Origin: Leadbetterella lacustris
GTDB taxonomy: Bacteria > Bacteroidota > Bacteroidia > Cytophagales > Spirosomataceae
Reading direction: 5' to 3'
DNA: 64,000 nt
Assembly (NCBI GenBank): GCA_965234335.1
Contig: OZ248457.1
Coordinates: 62,001-126,000, forward strand
Positions within the stretch are counted from its first letter, which is position 1, and each line of letters opens with the position of its first letter. Positions 15,423-24,328 of this stretch are shown here, one piece after another. The notes under the pieces are model-generated. The model had not been told where the DNA came from. It searched no databases and worked only from the letters and a program-made list of their open reading frames with translations. Made by a program: the position numbers and the translations under genes.

Positions 15423-18028
15423 TCTTCCAAAATCATTATCTCAATACGTCTATTGGTAGATTTATTCTCATCGGTATCGTTGGCTACAAGCGGCTCTGAA
15501 GAGCCTTTACCTATAGTTTTGATTCGCTCAGGAGAAATTCCTTTGTTGAACAAATAATTGGCCACCACTTTTGCTCTAAACTCTGACAATCTTTGATTCA
15601 ATCTTTGGTCAGCACCTTCGTTATCCGTATGACCAGCCACTTCAATTTTAATTTTAGGATTCTGTTTTAAATAATCCACCACACCATCTAGTTTAAGTTC
15701 TGCACCTTTCACCAAAACGGTCTTGCTTTTCTCAAAATTGACACCTTCTAGCGGATATTTTACACCTTTTTTTATTTCTAAACTGGCTTTATCTAGAACT
15801 ACTGCTTTGATTTTTAATACTTTGGGGGTTTCTGACTTGGTTTTTACTTCTTCTACTTTTACCACAGGATTTTCAGGAATAAGCTTCTCCACTACCTTAA
15901 TAATAGGTTTAAGTGTCAGTCCATACTCCAGCTTCTCAGGGTTTGCTTGCTTAAGAACAAATGCAACTGTGTAATCTTCGAAACCAAGTATTTTGATTTC
16001 TATGAAGTAATTTCCTTCGGGCTTAATACTGCCCCAAAAGCCATTCTTTGCTTCCTCAAATGTCAGGTTTTCAGTTTTATTGTCTACTTTGTTCGTAATT
16101 GTAGCCTTTATATTTGTCAAATTCTCAGCCTCTAATTTATTCTCGATTTTGAACAGAATAGGATAAATTGTTCTAAAAAGCCCTATTTTAAACTCGTCTT
16201 TTTCGGTTTCTCTCTTGTCCAACAGTTTCGACAAACCTTTATAGTTTTCTTTTTGTACTTCCAGGTCATAATTATTAGTTGCCGACAAACGTATCTTTAC
16301 TTTGCCATTTTCTACATCTTGCTTTACAGGCACTTGTCCCACTTTAACACTAAAGTCAGCTATTATTTTTTCTTCGGTGAAAGCATCAAATGCAGAAAAG
16401 TAAAAACTACGCATCTCAGAAGCTGTCATTACTAACTCCATTTTCTTTTCATTCAAAGCCAAAGATTGCTTCAAGTTATTATAGCCTTCGGCCGAAACTT
16501 CGTAAGTGTAATTCAACTTAGGATTTATTTTGTCAGCTATAAATGTAGAATTTCTAGAGTCAAAACTCAAAGGCATAGTCTTGGAACTTTCATCAAAAAT
16601 CCTAAGGTTAGCATCTTTAATTGAAAGTCTGCTTTGTTCGTCTATCACTTTTATCTCTATAGTCGTTAGCGAATCAGCCATTTTTTTCTTTAAAAATACC
16701 GGTATCGACTTGTCAATACCGACATTGGCAGTGTAATCGAAATAGCCGGCGGCCGAAACTTCATAAAAATACTTCTTCTCCGCATCGAGGTTTACAGTCT
16801 TTTGATTATTGTTGGCTTTCCCCTGGATTTCTCTTGATTGCTCACTAAAAACCTTCACTAGAGCATTGTTTAGTGGTTTTTTGGTTTCATAGTCAAAGAC
16901 ATTGATGACATGCTCGTTTGAACTTTTTTTAAGGCGTAAAGTATATTGAGTATTCTCGGCGGTCAAAGATTTTATGCTGATGTTCTCTGAGCTATTGATA
17001 TATGCTGAGGCCTTGGACGCTATGGTATATGTTCCGGTTTCGGTGGGAGTGAAGATATAAGCTTCTTTGGCAGAAGCAATCGCCTTGAATTTCTTTCCGG
17101 AAGGACTCGTGATTTCTAAGTCAACACTCACTCTGTCGTTGGTTTCTTCGTCAAAAAAATCTAATTGCAGGCTAGCGTTAGGCGTTAGTCCGTATTTTTT
17201 AGGTTTGCCATCAAGCACAAAGGGGGTAATGTATTCCGAAAAACCATTGACTTTGGTTTTAATAGTGTAATTGTCGTTTCTGCTTCCGTCAAATATTATG
17301 CTACCGTTTTCTATTTTTCCATCAAAAATCTTTTGAGCAGTTTCAACGTGAGTCACAGTCGCTGTTCCAGTCGATATTTTGGCATTGGTAGACACATCAT
17401 ACAAGCTTACCTCTTGTTTCAGGCTGTTCTTGACTAACTCAATCACCAAATTTTCGGTTTTTTTGTCAACCGAAATATCTAGGTCAACCTCGCGGTAGTC
17501 TTTTTGATATCCCCTGGCGTTGGTAGTAATTTTGTATTTACCCTTTATTTCGAAGAAATATTGAATTTGCGGATTTTGCTCGTTTATTTTTTCCTTATTT
17601 ATTCTCGAAAAATAAACAATTTCTACATCTGCGTTAACTGGCTCTTTGGTTTCAATATCTAAAGTCGTAAGCAAGAGTTTTCCTGATGGTTTTGGATTCA
17701 TTTGAACCTCTATCACATCTCCATCATTTAAGCTTTCGGTTTCAACCACTTTCTGTTCAGCATAAAATCCTTCTGCTATTACGGATATCTTAAGAGACTG
17801 TCCTCTTGAAACCTCGTAGTATGACTCCTTTTTGTTAGTTGTAAGTTTTACTGCTTGTCCACCCGGGTCAAGCGTAACTTTTAGGTCGAAATTGGATTTC
17901 AACTGATTGCCATCAAAACTATTAACAATCACAACGTTGAGCTTGATATTTTCAAACGCAAAAGCTTTGTAATTAATAAACAAAGAAACAAAACCAAAAA
18001 CTATAAAACCAAAACCTCTTACCATCAA
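15419..18028 (-). CDS. Large OmpA-family protein with repeated Ig-like/carboxypeptidase-regulatory modules
   Basis: The 869-residue protein has an N-terminal signal sequence (about 1-25, ending YKAFAFE). Its last ~100 residues (about 770-869) are an OmpA/MotB peptidoglycan-binding domain with the EVAGHTDNEGADQRLNQRLS and NRRIEIMI motifs. Between them lie some eight or nine repeats of roughly 75-85 residues with phrases such as FDYETKKPLNNALVKVF, IDEQSRLSIKDANLRIF and YEVSAEGYNNLKQ. These look like carboxypeptidase regulatory-like beta-sandwich modules. It is probably an outer-membrane or periplasmic scaffold anchored to peptidoglycan. The role of the repeats is unknown. Confidence 0.85.
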   Translation of the reverse strand: MMVRGFGFIVFGFVSLFINYKAFAFENIKLNVVIVNSFDGNQLKSNFDLKVTLDPGGQAVKLTTNKKESYYEVSRGQSLKISVIAEGFYAEQKVVETESLNDGDVIEVQMNPKPSGKLLLTTLDIETKEPVNADVEIVYFSRINKEKINEQNPQIQYFFEIKGKYKITTNARGYQKDYREVDLDISVDKKTENLVIELVKNSLKQEVSLYDVSTNAKISTGTATVTHVETAQKIFDGKIENGSIIFDGSRNDNYTIKTKVNGFSEYITPFVLDGKPKKYGLTPNASLQLDFFDEETNDRVSVDLEITSPSGKKFKAIASAKEAYIFTPTETGTYTIASKASAYINSSENISIKSLTAENTQYTLRLKKSSNEHVINVFDYETKKPLNNALVKVFSEQSREIQGKANNNQKTVNLDAEKKYFYEVSAAGYFDYTANVGIDKSIPVFLKKKMADSLTTIEIKVIDEQSRLSIKDANLRIFDESSKTMPLSFDSRNSTFIADKINPKLNYTYEVSAEGYNNLKQSLALNEKKMELVMTASEMRSFYFSAFDAFTEEKIIADFSVKVGQVPVKQDVENGKVKIRLSATNNYDLEVQKENYKGLSKLLDKRETEKDEFKIGLFRTIYPILFKIENKLEAENLTNIKATITNKVDNKTENLTFEEAKNGFWGSIKPEGNYFIEIKILGFEDYTVAFVLKQANPEKLEYGLTLKPIIKVVEKLIPENPVVKVEEVKTKSETPKVLKIKAVVLDKASLEIKKGVKYPLEGVNFEKSKTVLVKGAELKLDGVVDYLKQNPKIKIEVAGHTDNEGADQRLNQRLSEFRAKVVANYLFNKGISPERIKTIGKGSSEPLVANDTDENKSTNRRIEIMILED

Positions 18029-18085
18029 AATTGCCGTGTTATATTTGTTCTTTAAACTTCTAAAAAACTTAAAAATTATCCTACG

Positions 18086-18697
18086 ATGATATTCTCATCA
18101 AATTTTTTGCCATGTTTGGCTTATATGACCGCAATTTTAGAAGAAACTGAAATAAAAATAAATATTGGGGAGCAATATCGGAAACAATCTTACCGAACAA
18201 GGGCCAATGTTTTGGGGCCGCATCAGGTCGAAACCCTTACTGTTCCCATTCAAAAAGCTCCAAATAACGAAATAATAAAGGAGATAAAGATTGACAACAG
18301 AGAAAATTGGCAAAAACCTATTTCTAAAACAATTCAAAACTCCTATAAGAAAAGCCCGTATTACGAGTACTACGAATATTTATTTCAGCCTTTGTTTGAG
18401 AAGCACTACACATACTTAATCGACCTAAATCATAAATCTCTGACAATATGTCTTGAAATAATAAAAATTAACAAGACAATTTGTCAAGCTGAATTTTCGT
18501 ATTTTGAGAATAAAAACGATTTTATTAGCTTTAATGCAAAGAATAGGCTTGATTTTCCAAGTTTTTATCAACCAAAGGAATATTTTCAAAACTTTGGCAA
18601 AAAGTTTGAGCCTAATCTCAGCATCATAGACCTTCTTTTTTCGAAAGGACCTGAGAGTGTGCAAATTCTTAAAAGTTCAAAGAATATGGTCATTTGA
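18086..18697 (+). CDS. WbqC-like family protein
   Basis: The 203-residue protein matches the WbqC family: an early GEQYRKQSYRTRANVLGPHQVETLTVPI segment, an NRENWQKPISKTIQNSYKKSPYYEYY core and a PSIIDLLFSKGPE-type end. Members occur in O-antigen clusters and widely in Bacteroidota, but no biochemical function is firmly established. The start at 18086 gives a usual N-terminus (SSNFLPCLAYMTAIL). It is divergent from the OmpA gene with 57 bp between starts, and about 45 bp upstream of clpC. Confidence 0.75.
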   Translation: MIFSSNFLPCLAYMTAILEETEIKINIGEQYRKQSYRTRANVLGPHQVETLTVPIQKAPNNEIIKEIKIDNRENWQKPISKTIQNSYKKSPYYEYYEYLFQPLFEKHYTYLIDLNHKSLTICLEIIKINKTICQAEFSYFENKNDFISFNAKNRLDFPSFYQPKEYFQNFGKKFEPNLSIIDLLFSKGPESVQILKSSKNMVI

Positions 18698-18733
18698 ACA
18701 ATGTTTTAAAAAATAATGTTAATTCGATAAAAA

Positions 18734-18738
18734 AGGAG
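18734..18738 (+). promoter_or_regulatory. Shine-Dalgarno sequence of clpC
   Basis: AGGAG lies 5 bp before the clpC ATG. Good Shine-Dalgarno sites are rare in this window and in Bacteroidota generally, so its presence at clpC is worth noting; it fixes the start at 18744. Confidence 0.6.
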
Positions 18739-18743
18739 ATTAA

Positions 18744-21272
18744 ATGGAACCCAAGTTTTCACAAAGAGTAAAAGAAGTTATATCTCTTGCCCGTGAAGAG
18801 GCATTGAGATTGGGGCACGACTACATCGGGACTGAACATCTAATCTTAGGAATGATTCGTGAAGGTGAAGGGCTGGGTTTGGAGTTGATTCAGAAAGCGG
18901 GTTTAAATCCTGAAGAATTGAGAACCTCTATTGAAAATTCAACTAGAGGAACAGCAACAAATACCATCAAAAACCTGTCTAACATTCCTCTGACCAGACA
19001 GTCGGAGAAGGTATTGAAAATCACCCACTTAGAGGCAAAAATATTCAAGTCTGATGTGATTGGAACGGAACATTTGTTGCTGGCAGTCTTGAGAGACGAC
19101 GATAATTTGGGTTGCCAAATTCTGAATCGCTACAGAATCAATTATAAATTGATAAAGGAAATGTTGGAATATCAACTTACCGGTCAAGAACCAACTATGG
19201 AAAGGCCAGATACCGACGACGATGATAAATCGTTTAGCGGTGGTTCCTATGGAAGTCAAAAGGCTGATCCGAAAACTGGAGAAAAGTCAAGAACACCAAT
19301 TTTGGATAATTTTGGAAGAGATTTGACTAAAATGGCAGAAATAGGTAAGCTTGACCCAATTGTAGGTCGTGAAAAAGAAATAGAAAGAGTAGCTCAAATT
19401 CTTTCAAGAAGAAAGAAAAATAATCCGATATTGATTGGTGAGCCAGGTGTTGGTAAAACGGCCATTGCAGAAGGTTTAGCACTCAGAATTGTCCAAAAGA
19501 AAGTTTCTAGAGTTCTATTTGGTAAAAGAGTGGTTACGCTTGATTTGGCATCTTTAGTTGCTGGAACAAAATACAGAGGGCAGTTTGAGGAAAGAATGAA
19601 AGCCGTAATGCTTGAAATTGAGAAAAATCCTCAAATCGTTCTTTTCATTGACGAAATACATACTATTGTTGGTGCCGGAGGTGCTAGCGGTTCATTGGAT
19701 GCCTCTAATATGTTCAAACCGGCTTTGGCCAGAGGCGATATACAATGTGTGGGAGCAACTACTTTGGACGAATACCGCCAATACATAGAAAAAGACGGTG
19801 CCTTGGCCAGAAGATTCCAAATGGTAATGGTGGATGCCACGTCTATCGACGAAACTATTGAAATTCTGAACAATATCAAGGGCAAATACGAGGATCACCA
19901 CAATGTAACTTATTCTGACGAAGCAATCGTTTCGGCGGTTAAATACTCAGAAAGGTACATAACGGATAGATTTTTGCCTGACAAAGCCATAGACGTGATA
20001 GATGAGGTAGGAGCGAGAGTTCATATCAAAAATATCAATGTGCCACAGGAAGTCGTGGATTTAGAAGAGGCCGTTGAGGAAATTAAGTTAGAGAAAAATA
20101 GAGTTGTTAAAAGCCAACGTTATGAAGAAGCTGCTCAACTTAGAGATCGTGAGAAAAAACTTTTGGAACAACTCGAAAATGCCAAGCAGGCTTGGGAGGA
20201 AGAATCTAAAACTTCGCGTCACATCGTTACAGAAGACCACGTTGGCGAGGTAATCGCCATGATGACAGGTATTCCAGTGAAAAAAGTGAACATGAACGAA
20301 GGAGATAAAATCCTGAAAATGGGTGATTCGCTTCGTGGACGAATTGTTGGACAAGACGCTGCTGTTGAGAAACTTGTAAAAGCAATACAAAGAACTAGAG
20401 TAGGATTGAAAGATCCGAAAAAGCCTATTGGAACATTCATTTTCTTAGGCCCCACGGGTGTAGGTAAAACTGAATTGGCTAAAACGCTTACAGAATATCT
20501 ATTTGACAAAGAAGATGCACTCATCAGAATTGATATGAGTGAATACATGGAGAAATTCAGTATCTCTCGTTTGGTGGGAGCTCCTCCTGGATATGTGGGC
20601 TATGAAGAAGGTGGACAATTGACCGAGAAAGTGCGTAGAAAACCATATTCAGTAGTTCTTTTGGACGAAATCGAAAAAGCCCACCCAGATATTTTCAATA
20701 TACTACTGCAAGTATTGGACGATGGTATCTTGACAGATAGCTTAGGTAGAAGGGTAGACTTTAGAAATACGATTATCATCATGACCTCAAACATTGGTGT
20801 TAGAGATTTGAAAGATTTTGGTGCTGGAATAGGTTTCGCTACCAAATCTAGAGTTGAAAACCAGGACGATATGGTAAAGTCCACGATTCAAAATGCCTTA
20901 AAGAAGACTTTCTCTCCAGAATTCTTGAATAGACTCGATGATGTGATTGTGTTTAACTCACTTGCTAGAGAGGATATTCACAAAATCATAGAGATTTCAC
21001 TTAAAAAGCTTTTCTCAAGAATTACCAGCATAGGTTATTCGATGGAATTGACCGATAAAGCCAAAGATTTCTTGGCGGAAAAAGGTTATGACCAACAGTA
21101 TGGAGCAAGACCGCTAAATCGAGCCATCCAGAAATATGTAGAGGATCCTTTGGCAGAAGAAATTTTGAAAGGAACAATGAGCGAAGGCGATGTAATCCTT
21201 GTGGATCATGAGGAAAATTCAGATTCCTTATCTTTTAGCAAAAAGCCAAAAGAAGAAACGATTGAGCAATAA
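18744..21272 (+). CDS. clpC: ATP-dependent Clp protease ATP-binding subunit ClpC
   Basis: ClpC is an AAA+ unfoldase that feeds ClpP. The 842-residue protein shows the Clp N-domain with two repeats (1 to about 145) and a first AAA+ domain with Walker A GEPGVGKTA near 232. A UVR-type coiled region follows at about 455-480 (SQRYEEAAQLRDREKKL), which separates ClpC from ClpB. A second AAA+ domain has Walker A GPTGVGKTE near 569, then the D2 small domain (QYGARPLNRAIQ). clpP is not in the window. A strong terminator follows at 21290. Confidence 0.95.
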   Translation: MEPKFSQRVKEVISLAREEALRLGHDYIGTEHLILGMIREGEGLGLELIQKAGLNPEELRTSIENSTRGTATNTIKNLSNIPLTRQSEKVLKITHLEAKIFKSDVIGTEHLLLAVLRDDDNLGCQILNRYRINYKLIKEMLEYQLTGQEPTMERPDTDDDDKSFSGGSYGSQKADPKTGEKSRTPILDNFGRDLTKMAEIGKLDPIVGREKEIERVAQILSRRKKNNPILIGEPGVGKTAIAEGLALRIVQKKVSRVLFGKRVVTLDLASLVAGTKYRGQFEERMKAVMLEIEKNPQIVLFIDEIHTIVGAGGASGSLDASNMFKPALARGDIQCVGATTLDEYRQYIEKDGALARRFQMVMVDATSIDETIEILNNIKGKYEDHHNVTYSDEAIVSAVKYSERYITDRFLPDKAIDVIDEVGARVHIKNINVPQEVVDLEEAVEEIKLEKNRVVKSQRYEEAAQLRDREKKLLEQLENAKQAWEEESKTSRHIVTEDHVGEVIAMMTGIPVKKVNMNEGDKILKMGDSLRGRIVGQDAAVEKLVKAIQRTRVGLKDPKKPIGTFIFLGPTGVGKTELAKTLTEYLFDKEDALIRIDMSEYMEKFSISRLVGAPPGYVGYEEGGQLTEKVRRKPYSVVLLDEIEKAHPDIFNILLQVLDDGILTDSLGRRVDFRNTIIIMTSNIGVRDLKDFGAGIGFATKSRVENQDDMVKSTIQNALKKTFSPEFLNRLDDVIVFNSLAREDIHKIIEISLKKLFSRITSIGYSMELTDKAKDFLAEKGYDQQYGARPLNRAIQKYVEDPLAEEILKGTMSEGDVILVDHEENSDSLSFSKKPKEETIEQ

Positions 21273-21289
21273 ATTTTAAATACCAAATC

Positions 21290-21323
21290 AATAGCACGAG
21301 AAATAGTTCTCGTGCTATTTTTG
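21290..21323 (+). terminator. Rho-independent terminator after clpC, overlapping a -7-like box
   Basis: AATAGCACGAGAA pairs perfectly (13 bp) with TTCTCGTGCTATT across the ATAG loop and runs into a T tract. The 3' arm plus T tract also spells TATTTTTG (21316-21323), a TAnnTTTG match 4 bp before the next ATG. Confidence 0.85.
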
Positions 21324-21327
21324 TTTT

Positions 21328-22509
21328 ATGAAAAAACTACTTTTATTAATCTTTTTAATTTCCTCAATAGGAGGGAAAGCCCAACAATTGTCTACAGAAG
21401 CGAAGTTTGGCTTGGTAACAGTCTCAACGGGTTCGTCTGATGATGCCATTTATCAAATTTGGGGACATACTGTTCTGCATCTTAATGACCCAGTTAATGG
21501 CATAAACGAGTGTTATGACTATGGAACATTTAGCTTTGACCAACCGGGATTTGTGATTAAGTTTTTAAAGGGAACATTGCCTTATCAAATGGCAAAATAC
21601 GATTTTCAGACATTCATTGACCACTATAAGTACAAGGAAAACCGTTCGGCTTCAGAGCAAATTCTAAATCTCTCCGAAGAACAAAAGCAAGACCTTCATC
21701 AGTTTCTAACCAAAAATTATTTACCTGAAAACAGAGAATACAAATACCGCTTTTTCTATTATAATTGTGCTAGCCGTATTCGTGATATTTTACAGCAAGT
21801 TTGCAATGATTCATTACAATTCTCGCCAACTTTGCACGCCGACTCCACCTATCGCCAATGGATTGATAAATATGCAAGTAAAAAGAAGCCTTGGATGAAT
21901 TTCGGCATGAGTCTCGCTATAGGTTTGCCCTCTGACGAAAAAACGAAAGAATCTGGTGCGATGTTTCTGCCAGATAACCTTTCAGTTGGTTTTGATTCTG
22001 CTACTATTTTTCAAAATGGACTGAAACAACCATTTGTTTCAGGCAAAATTCAGCATACCTTGGTAGAACCACCAAATGTATCATCTTCATTATTTTCACC
22101 ATTCGTTGTTTTCGCCATACTTTTTGCATTTGTGGCGATTTATACTTTTTGGCAAATTAAAAATGGAAACAAAAAAATACTTTTCGATAAAATATTTTTT
22201 TCTATTTTGGGCATTTCTGGTTGGTTTTTCTTAGGTCTTTGGTTGTTGACCGACCACGGCGTAACTGAAAGAAACATGAATGTCATTTGGGCTTTTCCAC
22301 TCTTATTTCCTTTGATTTTTTTCATTAAAAATAAGGTCATTTCAAAACCGTTGCTTTGGATTTATGCCATTTTGAATTTCGTATTGCTTATGGCTTGGAA
22401 TTTTAAACCACAAGGAATTCCTCTGTCTGTAATACCTATCATTTTATCGGCTTTAATTAGAGTCGTATTTATACTAAAAAATTACAATGGATTTAAAACT
22501 AATAGTTGA
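21328..22509 (+). CDS. DUF4105 (Lnb N-terminal-like) membrane protein
   Basis: The 393-residue protein has a signal peptide (about 1-18). An exported domain (about 20-190) has features of DUF4105: SDDAIYQIWGHTVLHL, YDYGTFSFDQPGFVIKF and the YNCASRIRDIL motif with conserved Asn-Cys. Five hydrophobic helices follow (about 250-270, 289-307, 320-335, 343-359 and 366-385). The family is related to the periplasmic domain linked to lacto-N-biosidase and may be hydrolytic, with the Cys and His conserved; no substrate can be given. Its end overlaps the inositol monophosphatase-like gene by 23 bp. Confidence 0.8.
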   Translation: MKKLLLLIFLISSIGGKAQQLSTEAKFGLVTVSTGSSDDAIYQIWGHTVLHLNDPVNGINECYDYGTFSFDQPGFVIKFLKGTLPYQMAKYDFQTFIDHYKYKENRSASEQILNLSEEQKQDLHQFLTKNYLPENREYKYRFFYYNCASRIRDILQQVCNDSLQFSPTLHADSTYRQWIDKYASKKKPWMNFGMSLAIGLPSDEKTKESGAMFLPDNLSVGFDSATIFQNGLKQPFVSGKIQHTLVEPPNVSSSLFSPFVVFAILFAFVAIYTFWQIKNGNKKILFDKIFFSILGISGWFFLGLWLLTDHGVTERNMNVIWAFPLLFPLIFFIKNKVISKPLLWIYAILNFVLLMAWNFKPQGIPLSVIPIILSALIRVVFILKNYNGFKTNS

Positions 22510-23275
22510 ACAAGTAAAACAAATAGCCCAAGAAGCGGGAGAATTCATAGCAGGTGAAGCACTGAAATTTCAAACCAATGCTATTGAATACAAAGACGTT
22601 AATAATGTGGTTTCCTACGTAGATAAGGAAGCTGAAAACTTGATTGTCAGGCGATTAAAGGCCGTTGGCCCCGCAATTGGGTTTATTACGGAAGAAGGAA
22701 CAGTAGCCACCGGAGACCAAAATGGTTTAAATTGGATTATTGACCCTCTGGATGGAACTGCCAACTTTGTACACGGACTGCCGCATTATTCGGTGAGTTT
22801 GGCCTTGGCACAAGGAAAAGAAGTATTGGTGGGTGTGGTTTATAATATCTGTTCCAAAGATACTTTCTGGGCTATAAAAGGTGGTGGAGCATTTAGAAAT
22901 CAAACGCCCATAAAGGTTTCTGCAAATGATAGCTTTGGACAAAGTCTATTTGCAACGGGTTTTCCTTATTACAAATTCGAGGAAATGGAGAAATACATTC
23001 AGATACTAGAATCTTTGATGCAAAAAACGCATGGTTTACGGAGATTTGGCTCCGCTGCTCTAGACTTGGCTTACGTGGCTGCGGGAATGTACGATGGCTT
23101 TTTTGAGTATAATCTCAACTCATGGGACATGGCTGCTGGTGTGCTTTTGGTCACCGAAGCGGGAGGGAAGGTGACTGATTTTTCAGGAGGAGAAAATTAT
23201 CTTTTTGGCGGAGATATAATAGCAGGAAGTGCCGTTCAGACCGAACTTTTGGCAGAAATAAAGCGTTTTTGGTAG
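22487..23275 (+). CDS. Inositol monophosphatase family protein
   Basis: The 262-residue protein is a Mg-dependent phosphatase of the IMPase/SuhB/CysQ group. Motif A, WIIDPLDGTANFVHG, is at about 83-97, with ITEEG upstream supplying metal ligands; motif B, WDMAAGVLLVTEAGG, is near 213. The length is normal for IMPase. Substrates in the family include inositol-1-phosphate, NADP and PAP, and I cannot choose between them. The ATG lies 23 bp inside the DUF4105 gene, so the two are cotranscribed. Confidence 0.9.
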   Translation: MDLKLIVEQVKQIAQEAGEFIAGEALKFQTNAIEYKDVNNVVSYVDKEAENLIVRRLKAVGPAIGFITEEGTVATGDQNGLNWIIDPLDGTANFVHGLPHYSVSLALAQGKEVLVGVVYNICSKDTFWAIKGGGAFRNQTPIKVSANDSFGQSLFATGFPYYKFEEMEKYIQILESLMQKTHGLRRFGSAALDLAYVAAGMYDGFFEYNLNSWDMAAGVLLVTEAGGKVTDFSGGENYLFGGDIIAGSAVQTELLAEIKRFW

Positions 23276-23279
23276 TGTA

Positions 23280-23455
23280 AGATGTTTTTTTTAAAGCAAG
23301 GACGCTATGTTTTCGCAAAGAAACGCTAAGCTTTAAAGGCATAAATTAAAGTTGACAGTGTGGAATTTGAGCAAAGAGAAAACTCCGTGAAACTCAAATA
23401 AGAAACCTAAATAAAAAGAACACCGTGAAATTCGGTTTCAAAAAATAAAATAAAA
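23280..23455. repeat. Degenerate dispersed intergenic repeats
   Basis: This gene-free stretch holds phrases such as GCAAAGAAACGCTAAG, AAACTCCGTGAAACTC and ACACCGTGAAATTCGG. They resemble the short 'GCAAAGACGC...AAG' and 'CTCCGTGAAACTC' dispersed repeats common between genes in Bacteroidota (from general recollection). It is imperfect and probably a relic. No ORF is supported. Confidence 0.4.
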
Positions 23456-23460
23456 AGAAT

Positions 23461-23973
23461 ATGGAAAACTTAAAATATCCCATCGGCAAGTTCGATAACA
23501 CCAAAGATTACCCTTACGAATCGTTAAGCGGAGCCATAAATTATTTAGAAGATTTCCCGAAAATCTTGAGAGAATTGGTGACAGGTTTGCCAGATGTTAT
23601 TTTGGATACGCCATACCGCCCCGAAGGCTGGACAGTCAGACAGGTGGTTCATCATGTTGCAGACTCGCACGCAAACATGTATATACGTGTAAAATGTGCC
23701 TTAACGGAAGAAAATCCGACTATAAAAGGCTACAGCGAAGGCGATTGGGCAAATTTGCATGATTCCAAATTGCCTATTGAAAGTTCATTAAAAATCATCG
23801 AAGGTCTTCATGAGCGACTTGTTTTTATTTTCAAAAATCTGAAACAAGAGGATTTTGAGAAAACTTTTTATCACAATGGATACCAAAGGACCTATATTCT
23901 CAGAAATGTGATTGCCTTATATACATGGCACTCAGAGCATCATTTGGAGCATATTAAGTTGGCGATGAACTAG
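23461..23973 (+). CDS. DinB/YfiT-family putative metal-dependent hydrolase or thiol transferase
   Basis: The 170-residue protein is a four-helix-bundle DinB-like protein. The three metal-ligand His residues are placed in VRQVVHHVADSH (near 58-69) and WHSEHHLEHI near the C-terminus. The N-terminal YPIGKF and the length place it in the YfiT/BstA subgroup, whose B. subtilis relatives are bacillithiol transferases or putative hydrolases. The substrate here is unknown. It is isolated, with repeat-rich sequence on both sides. Confidence 0.85.
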   Translation: MENLKYPIGKFDNTKDYPYESLSGAINYLEDFPKILRELVTGLPDVILDTPYRPEGWTVRQVVHHVADSHANMYIRVKCALTEENPTIKGYSEGDWANLHDSKLPIESSLKIIEGLHERLVFIFKNLKQEDFEKTFYHNGYQRTYILRNVIALYTWHSEHHLEHIKLAMN

Positions 23974-23983
23974 TTCCGACTCC

Positions 23984-24021
23984 CATTTCGGTGGCTTCGA
24001 CTCCGCTCAGCCACCGAAATG
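23984..24021. repeat. REP-like inverted repeat (CTTCGACTCCGCTCAG type)
   Basis: CATTTCGGTGGC and GCCACCGAAATG are perfect 12-bp inverted arms around a 14-base centre TTCGACTCCGCTCA. The central string is a well-known palindromic-repeat core in many bacterial genomes. There is no T tract, so it is not a standard terminator. It sits just after the DinB gene stop. Confidence 0.7.
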
Positions 24022-24157
24022 TAAATAGCTCCAATCAACCACCGACTATTACGTAATCCTCTGTGCTAAGGAAGTTCTGTTAAATATTCTAAGAACCTAA
24101 AAATAGGAACTTTGGCGACTAAGCTTAGCCGAAACCCGAATTTTAAACAACAACAAA

Positions 24158-24328
24158 ATGAAACAACTGCTCGAGAATATCTTCATCATCGTATTATTTG
24201 GTATTGCTATCAAATACATCGGGGGCTTATTTATGAAACAAGCAAAAGGAAAAGCCGGTGCTTGTAGTTCTTGCAGTTCAGGTGCTTGTTCAACTTGCCC
24301 TACCGCTCAAGAAGTTACTGATAAGTAG
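24158..24328 (+). CDS. 56-residue membrane protein with a C-terminal Cys cluster
   Basis: The predicted protein is MKQLLENIFIIVLFGIAIKY..., with one transmembrane helix (about 7-25). A basic segment (MKQAKGKAG) is followed by a cysteine motif C-x2-C-x4-C-x2-C (residues 37-47: CSSCSSGACSTC), then TAQEVTDK. The layout recalls the small Cys-rich membrane proteins encoded next to feoB, but no feo gene is nearby. The four cysteines could bind a metal or an iron-sulphur cluster; that is inference. It overlaps the end of the convergent transporter gene by 14 bp. It is short, but ATG, helix and Cys motif together make a real gene likely. Confidence 0.6.
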   Translation: MKQLLENIFIIVLFGIAIKYIGGLFMKQAKGKAGACSSCSSGACSTCPTAQEVTDK

